From DAOMFB01 sp963801475 (GTDB taxonomy: Bacteria > Acidobacteriota > Thermoanaerobaculia > UBA5066), in NCBI GenBank assembly GCA_963801475.1, contig CAWDEX010000001.1, forward strand, positions 1,736,001 through 1,800,000: 64,000 nucleotides of DNA. The letters run 5' to 3'. The position numbers and the translations under genes were made by a program. Positions 49,136 to 57,523 of the stretch are shown here, piece after piece. Every line of letters starts with the position of its first letter. Position 1 is the first letter of the stretch. The notes under the pieces were generated by a model. That model had not been told where the DNA came from and searched no databases. It was given only the letters and a program-made list of their open reading frames with translations.

Positions 49136-51522
49136 CGCTCCTCCACGGCCGCTGCGAGCGGCCGGAGCTGGAGCATGTAGAACATCTGAAGGTACCGGGC
49201 CGTCTCCTGCCTCTCGAGGTGGCTCACGAATTTCCAGAAGCCGTAGATCCTCGCCAGCGTCATCAGCCGCTCCGCGTAGCGCTTCCACGTGTACCGCTCC
49301 TCGACCCGGTGGAGGGCCCCGCGCGAGATCCGTTCCCACTCGTCGGGCTTCGCCCGGCACCGCTCGAGGAACGAGGCGATCTTCGCGGCAAGGGCGCCGC
49401 CGTCGGTCGGATCGATGTGGAAACCCGACCGCCCGTCCTCGATGATCTCGAACGGCCCGCCGTAGCGCGTGGCGAAGGTCGGAAGGCCGGTGGCCATCGC
49501 CTCGATGACGGTGAGGCCGAAAGCTTCGAAGAGCGCCGGCTGGACGAAGACCCCGCGCTTGTCCGCCACGAAGCGGTAGAGCTCTCCGGCGAACGGGCGC
49601 TCCAGCCGGCGGCCGATCCACCGCACCTCACCGTCGAGGCCGTGCCGGTTGAAGAGCTCGTGCATCCAGACGATCTGTTCCTTCTCCTCCCGGTCCGGGG
49701 AGGCGTCCGGGTCGATCTGGCCGCCGACGATCAGGAGGTTTGCGGCAGAGCGCAGTTCCTTCGACGCTCCGAACGAGTCGACGAGGCCGGTCAGGTTCTT
49801 GATCCGGTCGAGCCGCGCCATCGAGAAGAGAAGCGGCTTCGACGGGTCCGAAAGAACCCCGCGCGTGCCCGGCTCGGCCGCGCCGGCGAAAACGAGGCTC
49901 TCGAGCGCCGTCTCGAGGCCTTTGAGGCGGCGGGCGTCTTCCGAATAGGGAAAGTAGACGTCCGGATCGGCACCGGGGGAGACGACGTTGAACTTCGGGT
50001 CGAAGGCGTCGATCCCGTTCACGACCCGGTAGAGACCCGGCATCGTGAACCACTGGTAGCTCTCGTACTGGCCCACCGACTCGCTGTTGCCGCAGATTTC
50101 CTGGAAGGTGCTCGTGATGACGAAGTCCGCGGCGTTCATGGCGATCAGGTCCGCCGTGTACTGGCAGGCGAAATGATGGGTGGCCTCGTGGTCCTTCCAG
50201 TAAAGGGCGGAGAGAAGGTACTTCGTCTTCTCGAGGGCGTGGGCGATGTTGCACTGCGTGACGCCCAGACGCTGAGCGAGAAGCGTGGCCACGAGGTTGC
50301 CGTCCGAATAGTTTCCGATGACGAGGTCGGGCCGTCCGCCGAGTTCGGCGGTCGCCTCGCTCTCCACGTCGCGGGCGAAGCGCTCGAGGTAGGGCCAGAC
50401 CGCGAACCGCGAGATCCAGTGGGGCACGACCTCGCCGTTCTTCCGCCGGAAAGGCACCCTCAGGATGAAAGCGTTCCGGCATCCGGAGATCTTCTCGAGC
50501 CGCTCGTGGCACCGCGTGGACCCCGACTCGGGGATGAGCCGCGTGACCACGAGGATCTTCGGGGTGACGTCGACGCCCTGACCCGCGAGCCGGTCGAACA
50601 TCTCCTTTTCGAGGGCGCGGACCTGGTCGAGGATGTAGATCACCTGGCCGCCGGTGTCCGGCATGCCCAGCACGTTGTCCTGGCCGAAGTAACCGTGCGG
50701 CGAGAGGACGAGAAGCCGCGAGATCATCGGGATCCTCGCCAGAAAGGTCTCGAGCGCCGCCGGCGACGGCGCCTCGAGGATGTCGACGAGGAGCGACAAC
50801 GTCTCGGCCGCCCTCGCGGCCGTGTTGCCCCATCCGGGGGCAAATCCCATCCGGGTCAGGGCGGGCGCCGCCTCGCTCCAGGGCGTCTCGTCCTCGAGAG
50901 TCCCGAGGTACGCGAGCGCCTCGCGCAGGGCGCTGCGGAGCGCGCCGACTCCTGAAAAGCCTTCGTGGACCAGCAACGTCTTGCCGTCGATGCCGTGGAG
51001 GCTCACGAACCGGAGAAGCCTCTCTTCGGCCTCGCGGGGGTTCTGGAACATCTCGCTCGCGAGCTGTCGGTTCAGGAAGCTGACACCGTGGCCGACGGAG
51101 CGGGGCTCCTTGAGCTTCGGAAACTCGCGGCTGAAGGGCCCGAGGTCGACCTCGAGGACACGGTCGTTCGCGGCGGGCTCCACGAACGATTCCTTGAAGC
51201 GGAGATACTCCTCGAGGGGGATCTCCTCGGGAGCGACGAGCTCGGAGTCGAACCGGACGAACCACCAGCTCCCGAGGCTCTCCCGTATGGCGAAGTAGGC
51301 CCAGGGAGCGGCGAGCAGGGCCTCCTGCGCTCTGCCGATGAACCGCGCCAGAGGGCCCTTGGGGCGGACGGCCCTCTCCTCCGGGCCCTGCGCCAGGACG
51401 GAAAGGCCTCGTTCCAGGTCCGTCCGGAGGAGGACGGACCGCCCGGTCGCGAAATACCCCTGGAGAAGCAGGTAGGCCGCCCCGCGATTCTCCTTCACGA
51501 TGTCCGTTAGAACGTCACGCAA
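49132..51522 (-). CDS. susA: Sucrose synthase
   Basis: About 796 residues (start uncertain). Makes or cleaves sucrose with UDP/ADP-glucose and fructose. GT-B signatures: LSPHGYFGQDNVLGMPDTGG, GNYSDGNLVATLLAQRLG, YQWFTMPGLYRVVNGID and the donor-site EAFGLTVIEAMATGLPTFA. The N-terminal ~230 residues match the regulatory SuSy region found in cyanobacteria and plants and absent from SPS. I set the start at TTG 51522, overlapping the SPS stop by 8 bases; a GTG at 51498 or a longer form from GTG 51597 are alternatives. The Lys-Gly pair of the E-x7-E donor motif is intact. Confidence 0.93.
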   Translation of the reverse strand: MRDVLTDIVKENRGAAYLLLQGYFATGRSVLLRTDLERGLSVLAQGPEERAVRPKGPLARFIGRAQEALLAAPWAYFAIRESLGSWWFVRFDSELVAPEEIPLEEYLRFKESFVEPAANDRVLEVDLGPFSREFPKLKEPRSVGHGVSFLNRQLASEMFQNPREAEERLLRFVSLHGIDGKTLLVHEGFSGVGALRSALREALAYLGTLEDETPWSEAAPALTRMGFAPGWGNTAARAAETLSLLVDILEAPSPAALETFLARIPMISRLLVLSPHGYFGQDNVLGMPDTGGQVIYILDQVRALEKEMFDRLAGQGVDVTPKILVVTRLIPESGSTRCHERLEKISGCRNAFILRVPFRRKNGEVVPHWISRFAVWPYLERFARDVESEATAELGGRPDLVIGNYSDGNLVATLLAQRLGVTQCNIAHALEKTKYLLSALYWKDHEATHHFACQYTADLIAMNAADFVITSTFQEICGNSESVGQYESYQWFTMPGLYRVVNGIDAFDPKFNVVSPGADPDVYFPYSEDARRLKGLETALESLVFAGAAEPGTRGVLSDPSKPLLFSMARLDRIKNLTGLVDSFGASKELRSAANLLIVGGQIDPDASPDREEKEQIVWMHELFNRHGLDGEVRWIGRRLERPFAGELYRFVADKRGVFVQPALFEAFGLTVIEAMATGLPTFATRYGGPFEIIEDGRSGFHIDPTDGGALAAKIASFLERCRAKPDEWERISRGALHRVEERYTWKRYAERLMTLARIYGFWKFVSHLERQETARYLQMFYMLQLRPLAAAVEER

Positions 51523-53695
51523 GGGCGGCCGTCCGATCCGGCTCTCCGGCGAGGCGCGTCCCGAACCCGTAATGACGGATTCCCTCCAGGATTCCACGGG
51601 CGTAGTGCGCCGAAGCGAAGTAAATCTGGTCGAGACCGCGGAGTGGCTCCAGCTCGGGGCTGTGGTTGCCGACGACGACCCCGAGCGTGTCCCCGAGGAG
51701 CATCTCCGCGTCGTTCCCGGAGTCCCCCGCGACGAGGAACCGGCGGACCGGGAGTCCGAGCCGAAGCGCGAGGTACCGGATCGCCTGCCCCTTGGATGCC
51801 CGCGCCGGCAGGACGTCGAGGTACTTCTGGTGCGAGAAGATCAGCCGGGCTCTCAGGTGGCGGCTCTGAAGGACTTTCGAGATCTCCTCGATCGACGGAG
51901 CCTCGTCTTCCTCGACGTCGAAGCTGATCTTGAACTCTCCCTGTTTCTCCTCCAGCTGCCGGACGAGTCCCGGAAGCGAGCCGAAGACCTCCTCGATCCG
52001 ATCGGGCCGCCACCCGCTCCGGATGTGACGCGCCCAGTCCGCGTCCCGGACGAGGTCCGGTCCCCACGTCACCTCGCTCCCGACGCCCGTGACCAGGACG
52101 TCCGGCACGGGGACCTCCCACTCCCGGAGGACGGCGAGGGCCCGGGGAAAAATCCGGCCCGTCGCGACGCCGAAACCGACCCGGGACCGGTTTCGACGCA
52201 GCCACCGGAGAAGAACGCCCAGCCCCTCGCGGTCTCCGAGAAGCGTGTTGTCGATGTCGCTCACGAGGAACGACTGGACGGGCCGGATCGGCGGACGCTC
52301 CGTCCGGGGGATCATGCCGACGCCCCGCCGCACCTGCTTCCGCTCCCGCCGGAGGACCTTCCGCAGGGCCCGGAGGCAGCTCCGCGCGTGTCCGTCCCAG
52401 GTGTAATGCCGCTTGACGCCGACGATCCCGTTCCGGGACCACCCGCGCCACTGCTCCGGGCTCGCGAGCGCCGTCTTCAGGGCCGCGGCGATCGCCTTCG
52501 AATCGAGCGGGTCGACGAGGAGGCCGTTCCGGCAGTTCTCGAGGATGTCGCGCGGGCCGCCGTCCGCGGTCGCGACGACCGGAAGACCGCTGGCCGCGGC
52601 CTCGATCAGCGTCAGCCCGAACGGCTCGGTAAGGGCCGGGTTGACGAAGACCCCCCGGCGTCGCGCCGCGAGTCGGTAGAACGCCGGAACGTCCGCCGGC
52701 TCGTGCCTCTTCGGGATGGCGACGCGGCCCCAGAGGTCGTGCCGGTCGATGTCCAGGAGGAGGTCCGTATAGACAGCCCGCTCCGCGTCCTCGAGCGTCC
52801 GGACGTCGTCCCGGTTTCCCGCGACGACCGCGAGGTTGGCGTTCTCCCTGAGCTCGCGGTCGGCGCCGAAGGCTTCCAGCAGCCGGCCAAGGTTCTTCCG
52901 CTCGGCCGGCCGGCAGATCGTGAGGATCAACGGCTTCAGCGGACGCTCGAAGAAGCGGTCGAGGAGCGCCGAGGCCCTCCCGTCGTCGTCCTTCCTCCAG
53001 GGCGTGAAACGGGACGTGTCGGTTCCCGGCGGAATCACGACCCCCCGTCGCGGCCCGAAGTTCTCGTAGAGCGTCCACTGCTCGTCGAGCTCCTGCCGTG
53101 TGCTCGCGATCACGAGCGAGGCATGCGAGACCGTCTCCTCCTCGGCCGCGATCCGGCGGGAGAAGTTGAACTGCCGCTCGAGAGCCGACTCCTTCCGGCC
53201 GCTCGCCAGGAGGCGCTGCAGCTTGCAGCGCCCGAGCGAGTGCCCGGTGTGGATCTGGGGAACGCCGAGCGACTGGGAGAGCAGGCGTCCGACGTAGCCC
53301 GCGTCCGCGTAGTGGGAGTGGATGACGTCGGGGATGTCGCCCTGCTCGCGCAGAAGCTGAAGACAGCGGTCCACGAGCGTGTCGAGATGGCTCCAGAGCA
53401 GCTCCTTCCGGATGTAGCGCCGCGGTCCGAATGGCACCCTCAGGAGGTGCACGTGGCGATCGAGCCGCTCTTCCGGGACCGCATAGTCGGGCGAGACGCG
53501 CTCGTCGACGATCAGTCGCGTGAGCAGGTCGACCTTCCGGACCGACGGCTGGCGCCCCAGCGCCCGGGCGAGCTCGACGACGTAGAGAACCTGTCCTCCG
53601 GTGTCCGCGTCGCGGCCCAGCTCGGGCCGCTCCCCGCGGACCAGCCCGTGAAGGCTGAGCATCAGGACGTAAAGGGGGCGGTCGCCGTCGCTCAT
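51515..53695 (-). CDS. spsA: Sucrose-phosphate synthase fused to sucrose-phosphate phosphatase
   Basis: 726 residues in two parts. The N-terminal GT-B region (1 to about 480) has LMLSLHGLVRG, DTGGQVLYVVELARALG, HSHYADAGYVGR, TGHSLGRCKLQRLL and EPFGLTLIEAAASGLPVVAT, marks of sucrose-phosphate synthase (UDP-glucose plus fructose-6-phosphate). The C-terminal region is a HAD phosphatase with DIDNTLLGD (nucleophile and acid Asp), VATGR and GDSGNDAEML. One protein can therefore both make and dephosphorylate sucrose-6-phosphate. The ATG overlaps the fructokinase stop (ATGA). The fused SPS-SPP form is known from cyanobacteria and a few other bacteria. Confidence 0.94.
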   Translation of the reverse strand: MSDGDRPLYVLMLSLHGLVRGERPELGRDADTGGQVLYVVELARALGRQPSVRKVDLLTRLIVDERVSPDYAVPEERLDRHVHLLRVPFGPRRYIRKELLWSHLDTLVDRCLQLLREQGDIPDVIHSHYADAGYVGRLLSQSLGVPQIHTGHSLGRCKLQRLLASGRKESALERQFNFSRRIAAEEETVSHASLVIASTRQELDEQWTLYENFGPRRGVVIPPGTDTSRFTPWRKDDDGRASALLDRFFERPLKPLILTICRPAERKNLGRLLEAFGADRELRENANLAVVAGNRDDVRTLEDAERAVYTDLLLDIDRHDLWGRVAIPKRHEPADVPAFYRLAARRRGVFVNPALTEPFGLTLIEAAASGLPVVATADGGPRDILENCRNGLLVDPLDSKAIAAALKTALASPEQWRGWSRNGIVGVKRHYTWDGHARSCLRALRKVLRRERKQVRRGVGMIPRTERPPIRPVQSFLVSDIDNTLLGDREGLGVLLRWLRRNRSRVGFGVATGRIFPRALAVLREWEVPVPDVLVTGVGSEVTWGPDLVRDADWARHIRSGWRPDRIEEVFGSLPGLVRQLEEKQGEFKISFDVEEDEAPSIEEISKVLQSRHLRARLIFSHQKYLDVLPARASKGQAIRYLALRLGLPVRRFLVAGDSGNDAEMLLGDTLGVVVGNHSPELEPLRGLDQIYFASAHYARGILEGIRHYGFGTRLAGEPDRTAALA

Positions 53696-54609
53696 TCGTC
53701 GCCTCCCCCACTCCACCGCTTCCGGAACGGCTCGTAGAAGGAGAGCCGTCGCGGGACGGCGCCGCGAAGCCGGCAGACGGCCCGCGCGAAGTCGTCGGCG
53801 CCGCGAAGCGTCTCCTCCGCGCTCCAGCCGCGGAGGATTCCCAGGATCTGCACCGCCGAGAACGCGTCGCCGGCCCCCACGGTGTCGACGATCCGCCGCG
53901 TCCGCGCCGCCGGTCCGACCAAAGCCTCCGTCCCGTCCGCATCGCGATAGACGGCGCCGTCCGCGCCGCGGGTCACGACGATGCCGCCGAGCCCGTAGCG
54001 CGCGGCGATCGCTTGGCGGAACGGAACTCCGTGCTCCGGGAGGCCGAGGAGCCTCGCGACCTCCGCCGCCTCTCCCTCGTTCATCTTCGCGACGGCCGCC
54101 TTCCGAAGCGACGCGTCGACGACCTCCCTGTCGAACCACGGGGCTCGCAGGTTCAGGTCGAGGAACCTCCGGCCCGACACCTTGTCCAGCAGACCGGCGA
54201 GCGTCTCGCGCGACACCTCGCGCCGCTGCGCGAGGGTCCCGAAGTAGACGACACGCGGTGCACCGGAACCCACGGCGGCTCGGGCAGTCGCCGCGTCGAT
54301 CGCGTCGAAGGCCTGGTCGTCCGGGATGAGGAAGCGCGGGCCGTCCGCGCCCGGCCGGACGACGACGCGCGCCGTGGGCCGCCGGCCGTCGCGCTGGACG
54401 CCCCGCACGTCCAGGCCGCGGCGGCGCATGGCCGCCACGAGCCGGCCGCCGTCCTCGTCCCGGCCGATCCGCGTCACGAGAAGCGGCGAGGCTCCGAGTT
54501 CGCGAAGGTGGCAGGCCACGTTGAAGGGAGCGCCCCCGGGCACCCGTCCCCCCGGCAGCTCGTCCACGAGCGCCTCGCCGAACAAAAGCACGTCGAAGGA
54601 GCCGGACAC
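53692..54609 (-). CDS. PfkB-family carbohydrate kinase, probable fructokinase
   Basis: 305 residues. PfkB marks are the N-terminal LPGGRVPGGAPFNVA (substrate and first family motif), YFGTL, and the ATP site and catalytic base in DTVGAGDAFSAVQ. First gene of the fructokinase-SPS-SuSy-MarR operon, so it would phosphorylate fructose released by sucrose synthase and feed SPS. The GTG start follows TATCAT by six bases; TTGGGC is 17 bases further up (a partial -35), inside an inverted repeat. Confidence 0.92.
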   Translation of the reverse strand: MSGSFDVLLFGEALVDELPGGRVPGGAPFNVACHLRELGASPLLVTRIGRDEDGGRLVAAMRRRGLDVRGVQRDGRRPTARVVVRPGADGPRFLIPDDQAFDAIDAATARAAVGSGAPRVVYFGTLAQRREVSRETLAGLLDKVSGRRFLDLNLRAPWFDREVVDASLRKAAVAKMNEGEAAEVARLLGLPEHGVPFRQAIAARYGLGGIVVTRGADGAVYRDADGTEALVGPAARTRRIVDTVGAGDAFSAVQILGILRGWSAEETLRGADDFARAVCRLRGAVPRRLSFYEPFRKRWSGGGDE

Positions 54610-54615
54610 GTCGCC

Positions 54616-54621
54616 ATGATA
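54616..54621 (-). promoter_or_regulatory. Candidate -10 element of the sucrose operon (leaderless)
   Basis: TATCAT on the minus strand, six bases before GTG 54609, with TTGGGC 17 bases upstream as a partial -35. Confidence 0.55.
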
Positions 54622-54632
54622 AACCCCGAATA

Positions 54633-54646
54633 GTTTGAGCCCAAAC
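54633..54646. promoter_or_regulatory. Candidate operator at the sucrose promoter
   Basis: GTTTG and CAAAC flank a 4-base centre (AGCC), overlapping the likely -35 region of the fructokinase gene. It could be an operator; the operon's own MarR regulator is a candidate. The arms are only 5 bases, so chance is possible. Confidence 0.35.
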
Positions 54647-54696
54647 CATTTCTCGGGACCGCGGCATGCTAGATTTGGCGGTGCTGAGGACAGGCG

Positions 54697-54846
54697 ATGC
54701 GAATCCCGGTCGTCTTCACGGTTCTCGACGGCACGCTCCTTTCGCTCGAAGGGCGGCTCGAGCCGCTCGCCGACCTGCGAAGGGCCCGGCGCGAACGCGA
54801 ACCGACTTGTGCGACACCGGCCGCCCTGTTAGCTTGCTCCGCATGA
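54697..54846 (+). pseudogene. Truncated copy of a HAD (phosphoglycerate-glycoside) phosphatase gene start
   Basis: A 49-residue frame begins MRIPVVFTVLDGTLLS and aligns with the N-terminus of the phosphatase gene at 55446 (its VLTDLDGTLLSGDGRL). Over 57 bases (54709-54765 against 55458-55514) I count 45 identical. The nucleophile Asp of DLDGT is Val here, and the homology ends about 25 residues in. The reading then runs on into unrelated codons and stops at a TGA that overlaps the next ATG (ATGA). It is most simply a decayed duplicate; a small expressed protein that couples translation to the next gene cannot be excluded. Confidence 0.6.
54830..54835 (+). promoter_or_regulatory. Candidate -10 element of the small exported-protein gene
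   Basis: TAGCTT seven bases before the ATG at 54843. Confidence 0.35.
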
Positions 54847-55193
54847 GGGGCGAGACCGTCATCCCCGCCGGACACGACATGGGGCGCAGGGTCAGCCTGA
54901 TGGCACTCCTCGTCGTTCTCGTGTCGCAGACCGGTGTCGGCAGTCTGTTCTGCGCGTGGAAGGCTGGTCCTCCACCGCGTGACGTCGCGGTCCGGGCGGC
55001 CGACTCGGCGGATGATTGCGCCCCTGAAATCGACGTCGTCCCGCCCGGGGTCTCTCCCTGCAGCACGTCGCTCTCGTCGATCGGAGACCTTCCCCCTCCC
55101 GGCCCATCAAGTGTCCCCCGGACGACTCCGGCCGGTCTCGAAAGCCGGCTCGACTCCGAACCCCAACCGCACCCTCCCCGCGTAGCCGCCTGA
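54843..55193 (+). CDS. Hypothetical small exported protein
   Basis: 116 residues. A signal-like or membrane segment (MGRRVSLMALLVVLVSQTGVG) is followed by a Pro/Ser-rich body with three cysteines (FCAW, DDCAPE and SPCSTS) and no recognisable fold. The start is chosen by TAGCTT seven bases upstream; a longer in-frame reading from 54666 exists but its front part overlaps the degenerate phosphatase copy. A 49-residue membrane protein follows after 80 bases. Low-complexity composition makes real expression only moderately likely. Confidence 0.45.
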   Translation: MRGETVIPAGHDMGRRVSLMALLVVLVSQTGVGSLFCAWKAGPPPRDVAVRAADSADDCAPEIDVVPPGVSPCSTSLSSIGDLPPPGPSSVPRTTPAGLESRLDSEPQPHPPRVAA

Positions 55194-55273
55194 CTCGGTC
55201 GGGTAACCGGCGTCGAGGCCCCCCGACCAAGGGCCGTCCGGCACAGAGGATGACGCAACCCGAAGGAGGGACA

Positions 55274-55423
55274 ATGAGAGATAAAGACGATGCCCGGCCG
55301 GCGTCGACCGGAGCACCAAAGGGAGTTCCTGAAGAGGATCGGCGTGGAGCGTTGAAAGCGGGACTCTTCTTCGCGGCGGCGATCGCCGGGATCCTTCTGC
55401 TCAAGGTGATTCTGGGGTACTGA
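55274..55423 (+). CDS. Small single-pass membrane protein
   Basis: 49 residues: a charged N-terminal half (MRDKDDARPA, then PEEDRRG) and one hydrophobic helix (LFFAAAIAGILLLKVILG) ending at Tyr. A strong Shine-Dalgarno sequence (GGAGGG) sits five bases before the ATG. It lies 22 bases before the phosphatase gene on the same strand, so it is probably the leader of the glycoside operon. No family is recognisable. Confidence 0.65.
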   Translation: MRDKDDARPASTGAPKGVPEEDRRGALKAGLFFAAAIAGILLLKVILGY

Positions 55424-55445
55424 ACTTCGGGCGCAAAGGCGGGGA

Positions 55446-56240
55446 ATGAACATTTCGATCGTCCTGACGGACCTCGACGGCACGCTCCTGTCGGGCGACG
55501 GACGCCTCGGGCCGGCCGCGCGTCACGCGCTCCGCGCCCTCGCGTCCCGCGGGGTGCCCGTCGTCCCGCTGACCAGCAAGACGGAGCCGGAGCTTCGACG
55601 CTGGCTCCGGGACCTCGGCTTCGGCGCCCTCGGGGCCTTCGAGAACGGCGCCGGCGTCATCACGCCGGACGGAGTCGACGTGTTCCCGGAGGCGGTTCCG
55701 GTCGGAGAGCTTCGGGACGTGCTCCTCGGGATCCGGCGGCGGCTGACGCTGCCGATCTCGACGCTCGACGAGCTCGCCGACGCGACGGTCACCGCCATGA
55801 CCGGGCTCACCGCCGACGCTCTCGCTCAGGCGCGGCAGCGCCGCTTCGACCTTCCGTTTCTCGCGTCGGCGGACGCCGCTGACGAGGTCCGCGAGGCACT
55901 CCCCGCCGGAAATCGGATCCGTCTGACGGCGGGGGGCGCCTTCTGGCATCTCCACGGGCGGCACGACAAGGCGGACGCGGCCCGGCGCCTTCTGGCCCTC
56001 GTCCGGACTCCCGGCCGATCGGTGGGGCTCGGAGACGCGCCGAACGACGCCGGATTCCTCGCTCTCGTCGACATCCCCATCCTCGTTCCCGGTCCGTCCG
56101 GCATCGACCCGCAACTCCTCGGGGCGCTTCCCGGGGCGCGACAGGCCCCCGCCGTCGCGGGGGAAGGCTGGGGCGCGGCCGTACAGGCACTCCTCCAGGA
56201 AGACCTCCTTCCCGGCGACACACCGCCGGAGGCTGCGTGA
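55446..56240 (+). CDS. HAD phosphatase, mannosyl/glucosyl-3-phosphoglycerate phosphatase type
   Basis: 264 residues. HAD motifs are LTDLDGTLLS (nucleophile Asp), LTSKTEPEL (the MpgP-type second motif), and GLGDAPNDAGFL; the WHLHGRHDKADAARRL segment marks the mannosyl-3-phosphoglycerate phosphatase branch. It would release phosphate from glucosyl- or mannosyl-3-phosphoglycerate to give glucosylglycerate or mannosylglycerate, compatible solutes. The next glycosyltransferase starts at a GTG overlapping its stop (GTGA). A truncated copy of its 5' end lies about 750 bases upstream. Confidence 0.88.
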   Translation: MNISIVLTDLDGTLLSGDGRLGPAARHALRALASRGVPVVPLTSKTEPELRRWLRDLGFGALGAFENGAGVITPDGVDVFPEAVPVGELRDVLLGIRRRLTLPISTLDELADATVTAMTGLTADALAQARQRRFDLPFLASADAADEVREALPAGNRIRLTAGGAFWHLHGRHDKADAARRLLALVRTPGRSVGLGDAPNDAGFLALVDIPILVPGPSGIDPQLLGALPGARQAPAVAGEGWGAAVQALLQEDLLPGDTPPEAA

Positions 56241-57508
56241 GCCAGCAGCTCCCGCCTCTGGACGAGGACGTCACCCGGCGCCTCCGCGAGATCCGCTCCG
56301 CGGACCTCCTCGTCGGCATTCCGTCGTTCAACAACGAGCGGACGATCGGGCACGTCGTCAGGGCGGTCGTCTCGGGTATCGCGAAGCACTTCCCCGACGC
56401 GAAAGCGGTCCTGGTCAACAGCGACGGAGGCTCCCGCGACCGGACGCGAGAGATCGTCGAGCGGACCGAGCCGGGGAACCTGACGGAGATCCTCGTGGAT
56501 GCGGCGCCGAAGCCGACCGACCGGATCGTGACGCCGTACACCGGGCTGCCCGGAAAGGGAAGCGCGCTAAGAACGATCTTCCGGATCGCAGGCGAGCTCG
56601 AGGCGAAGGCCTGCTGTGTCGTCGACAGCGACCTCAGGAGCATCACACCCGGCTGGATCGAAGTGCTTATGTCGCCGGTCCTCCGCCACGGTTACGAGTT
56701 CGTCTCGCCCCTCTATTCCCGCCACCGTTACGACGGCACGATCACCAACACGATCGTCTATCCGCTCACGCGGGCGCTTTACGGCAAGCGGATCCGCCAG
56801 CCGATCGGCGGCGACTTCGGCTTCTCCGGCGCGCTCGCGGCCCGCTTTCTCGAGTACGACCGCTGGGAGGGGCCGGTGGCCCGTTACGGCATCGACATCT
56901 TCATGACGTCGACCGCCCTCGCGGAAGGGCGGAAGGCCTGTCAGGCCTTCCTCGGCGCGAAGCTGCACGACCCGAAGGATCCGGGCGCCGACCTCCAGCC
57001 GATGATGGTCGAGGTCGTTTCGACACTCTTCGAGCTGATGGAACGTTACGAGACGGTCTGGGAGGGCGTCTCGGGCTCCGAGGACGTGCCGCTCTTCGGC
57101 TTCTCGCATGCCGTCGGTCTGGACCCGGTTCCGGTCAAGGTGGAGCGCCTCGCCGCGATCTTTCGGCAGGCCGCCGGCGATCTGCCGCCGGTCTGGGAGA
57201 GCTTCCTCTCGCCCGGTTCGATCGCCGCCATTCGCGACGCGGCCGCCGCCCCCGCGCCCGCGCTCGCCGACGAGGCCTGGGCGCGGATACTGTTCGAGGC
57301 CGCCGCCGGCTGGCGCGCTCGAAATCTTCCCCGGGAGACGCTCATCCTCTCGCTCGTTCCTCTCTATCTGGGAAAGGTCGCCACTTTCGTTGCGGAGACC
57401 CGGGACGGGACAGACGACGAGGCGGAGGAGCGTCTCGGCGCCCTCGCGGCCGTCTTCGAGAGGGAAAAAAACGTGCTACGAGACCTGTGGCGGGCGGGCG
57501 CCCGCTGA
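56237..57508 (+). CDS. Glycosyltransferase (GT-A), probable glucosylglycerate-type synthase
   Basis: 423 residues. GT-A features: LLVGIPSFNNERTIGHVV, LVNSDGGSRDRT, PGKGSALRTIF and VVDSDLRSITPGW (DxD metal motif). The segment DFGFSGALAARFLEYD and the C-terminal helical half (VVSTLFELMERYETVW) match the GT81-like group that includes glucosyl-3-phosphoglycerate and glucosylglycerate synthases. It is translationally coupled to the phosphatase and differs from the GpgS 0.7 kb downstream, so it may carry a second, later or different sugar transfer. Substrates are not fixed by sequence. Confidence 0.8.
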   Translation: MSQQLPPLDEDVTRRLREIRSADLLVGIPSFNNERTIGHVVRAVVSGIAKHFPDAKAVLVNSDGGSRDRTREIVERTEPGNLTEILVDAAPKPTDRIVTPYTGLPGKGSALRTIFRIAGELEAKACCVVDSDLRSITPGWIEVLMSPVLRHGYEFVSPLYSRHRYDGTITNTIVYPLTRALYGKRIRQPIGGDFGFSGALAARFLEYDRWEGPVARYGIDIFMTSTALAEGRKACQAFLGAKLHDPKDPGADLQPMMVEVVSTLFELMERYETVWEGVSGSEDVPLFGFSHAVGLDPVPVKVERLAAIFRQAAGDLPPVWESFLSPGSIAAIRDAAAAPAPALADEAWARILFEAAAGWRARNLPRETLILSLVPLYLGKVATFVAETRDGTDDEAEERLGALAAVFEREKNVLRDLWRAGAR

Positions 57509-57523
57509 GCAAGGGAGGTCACA

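Noticed and set aside
54666..55193. A longer 175-residue protein in frame with the small exported protein.
   Set aside because: Its front 59 residues overlap the decayed phosphatase copy in another frame and look like a shadow; a promoter-like hexamer supports the shorter start at 54843.
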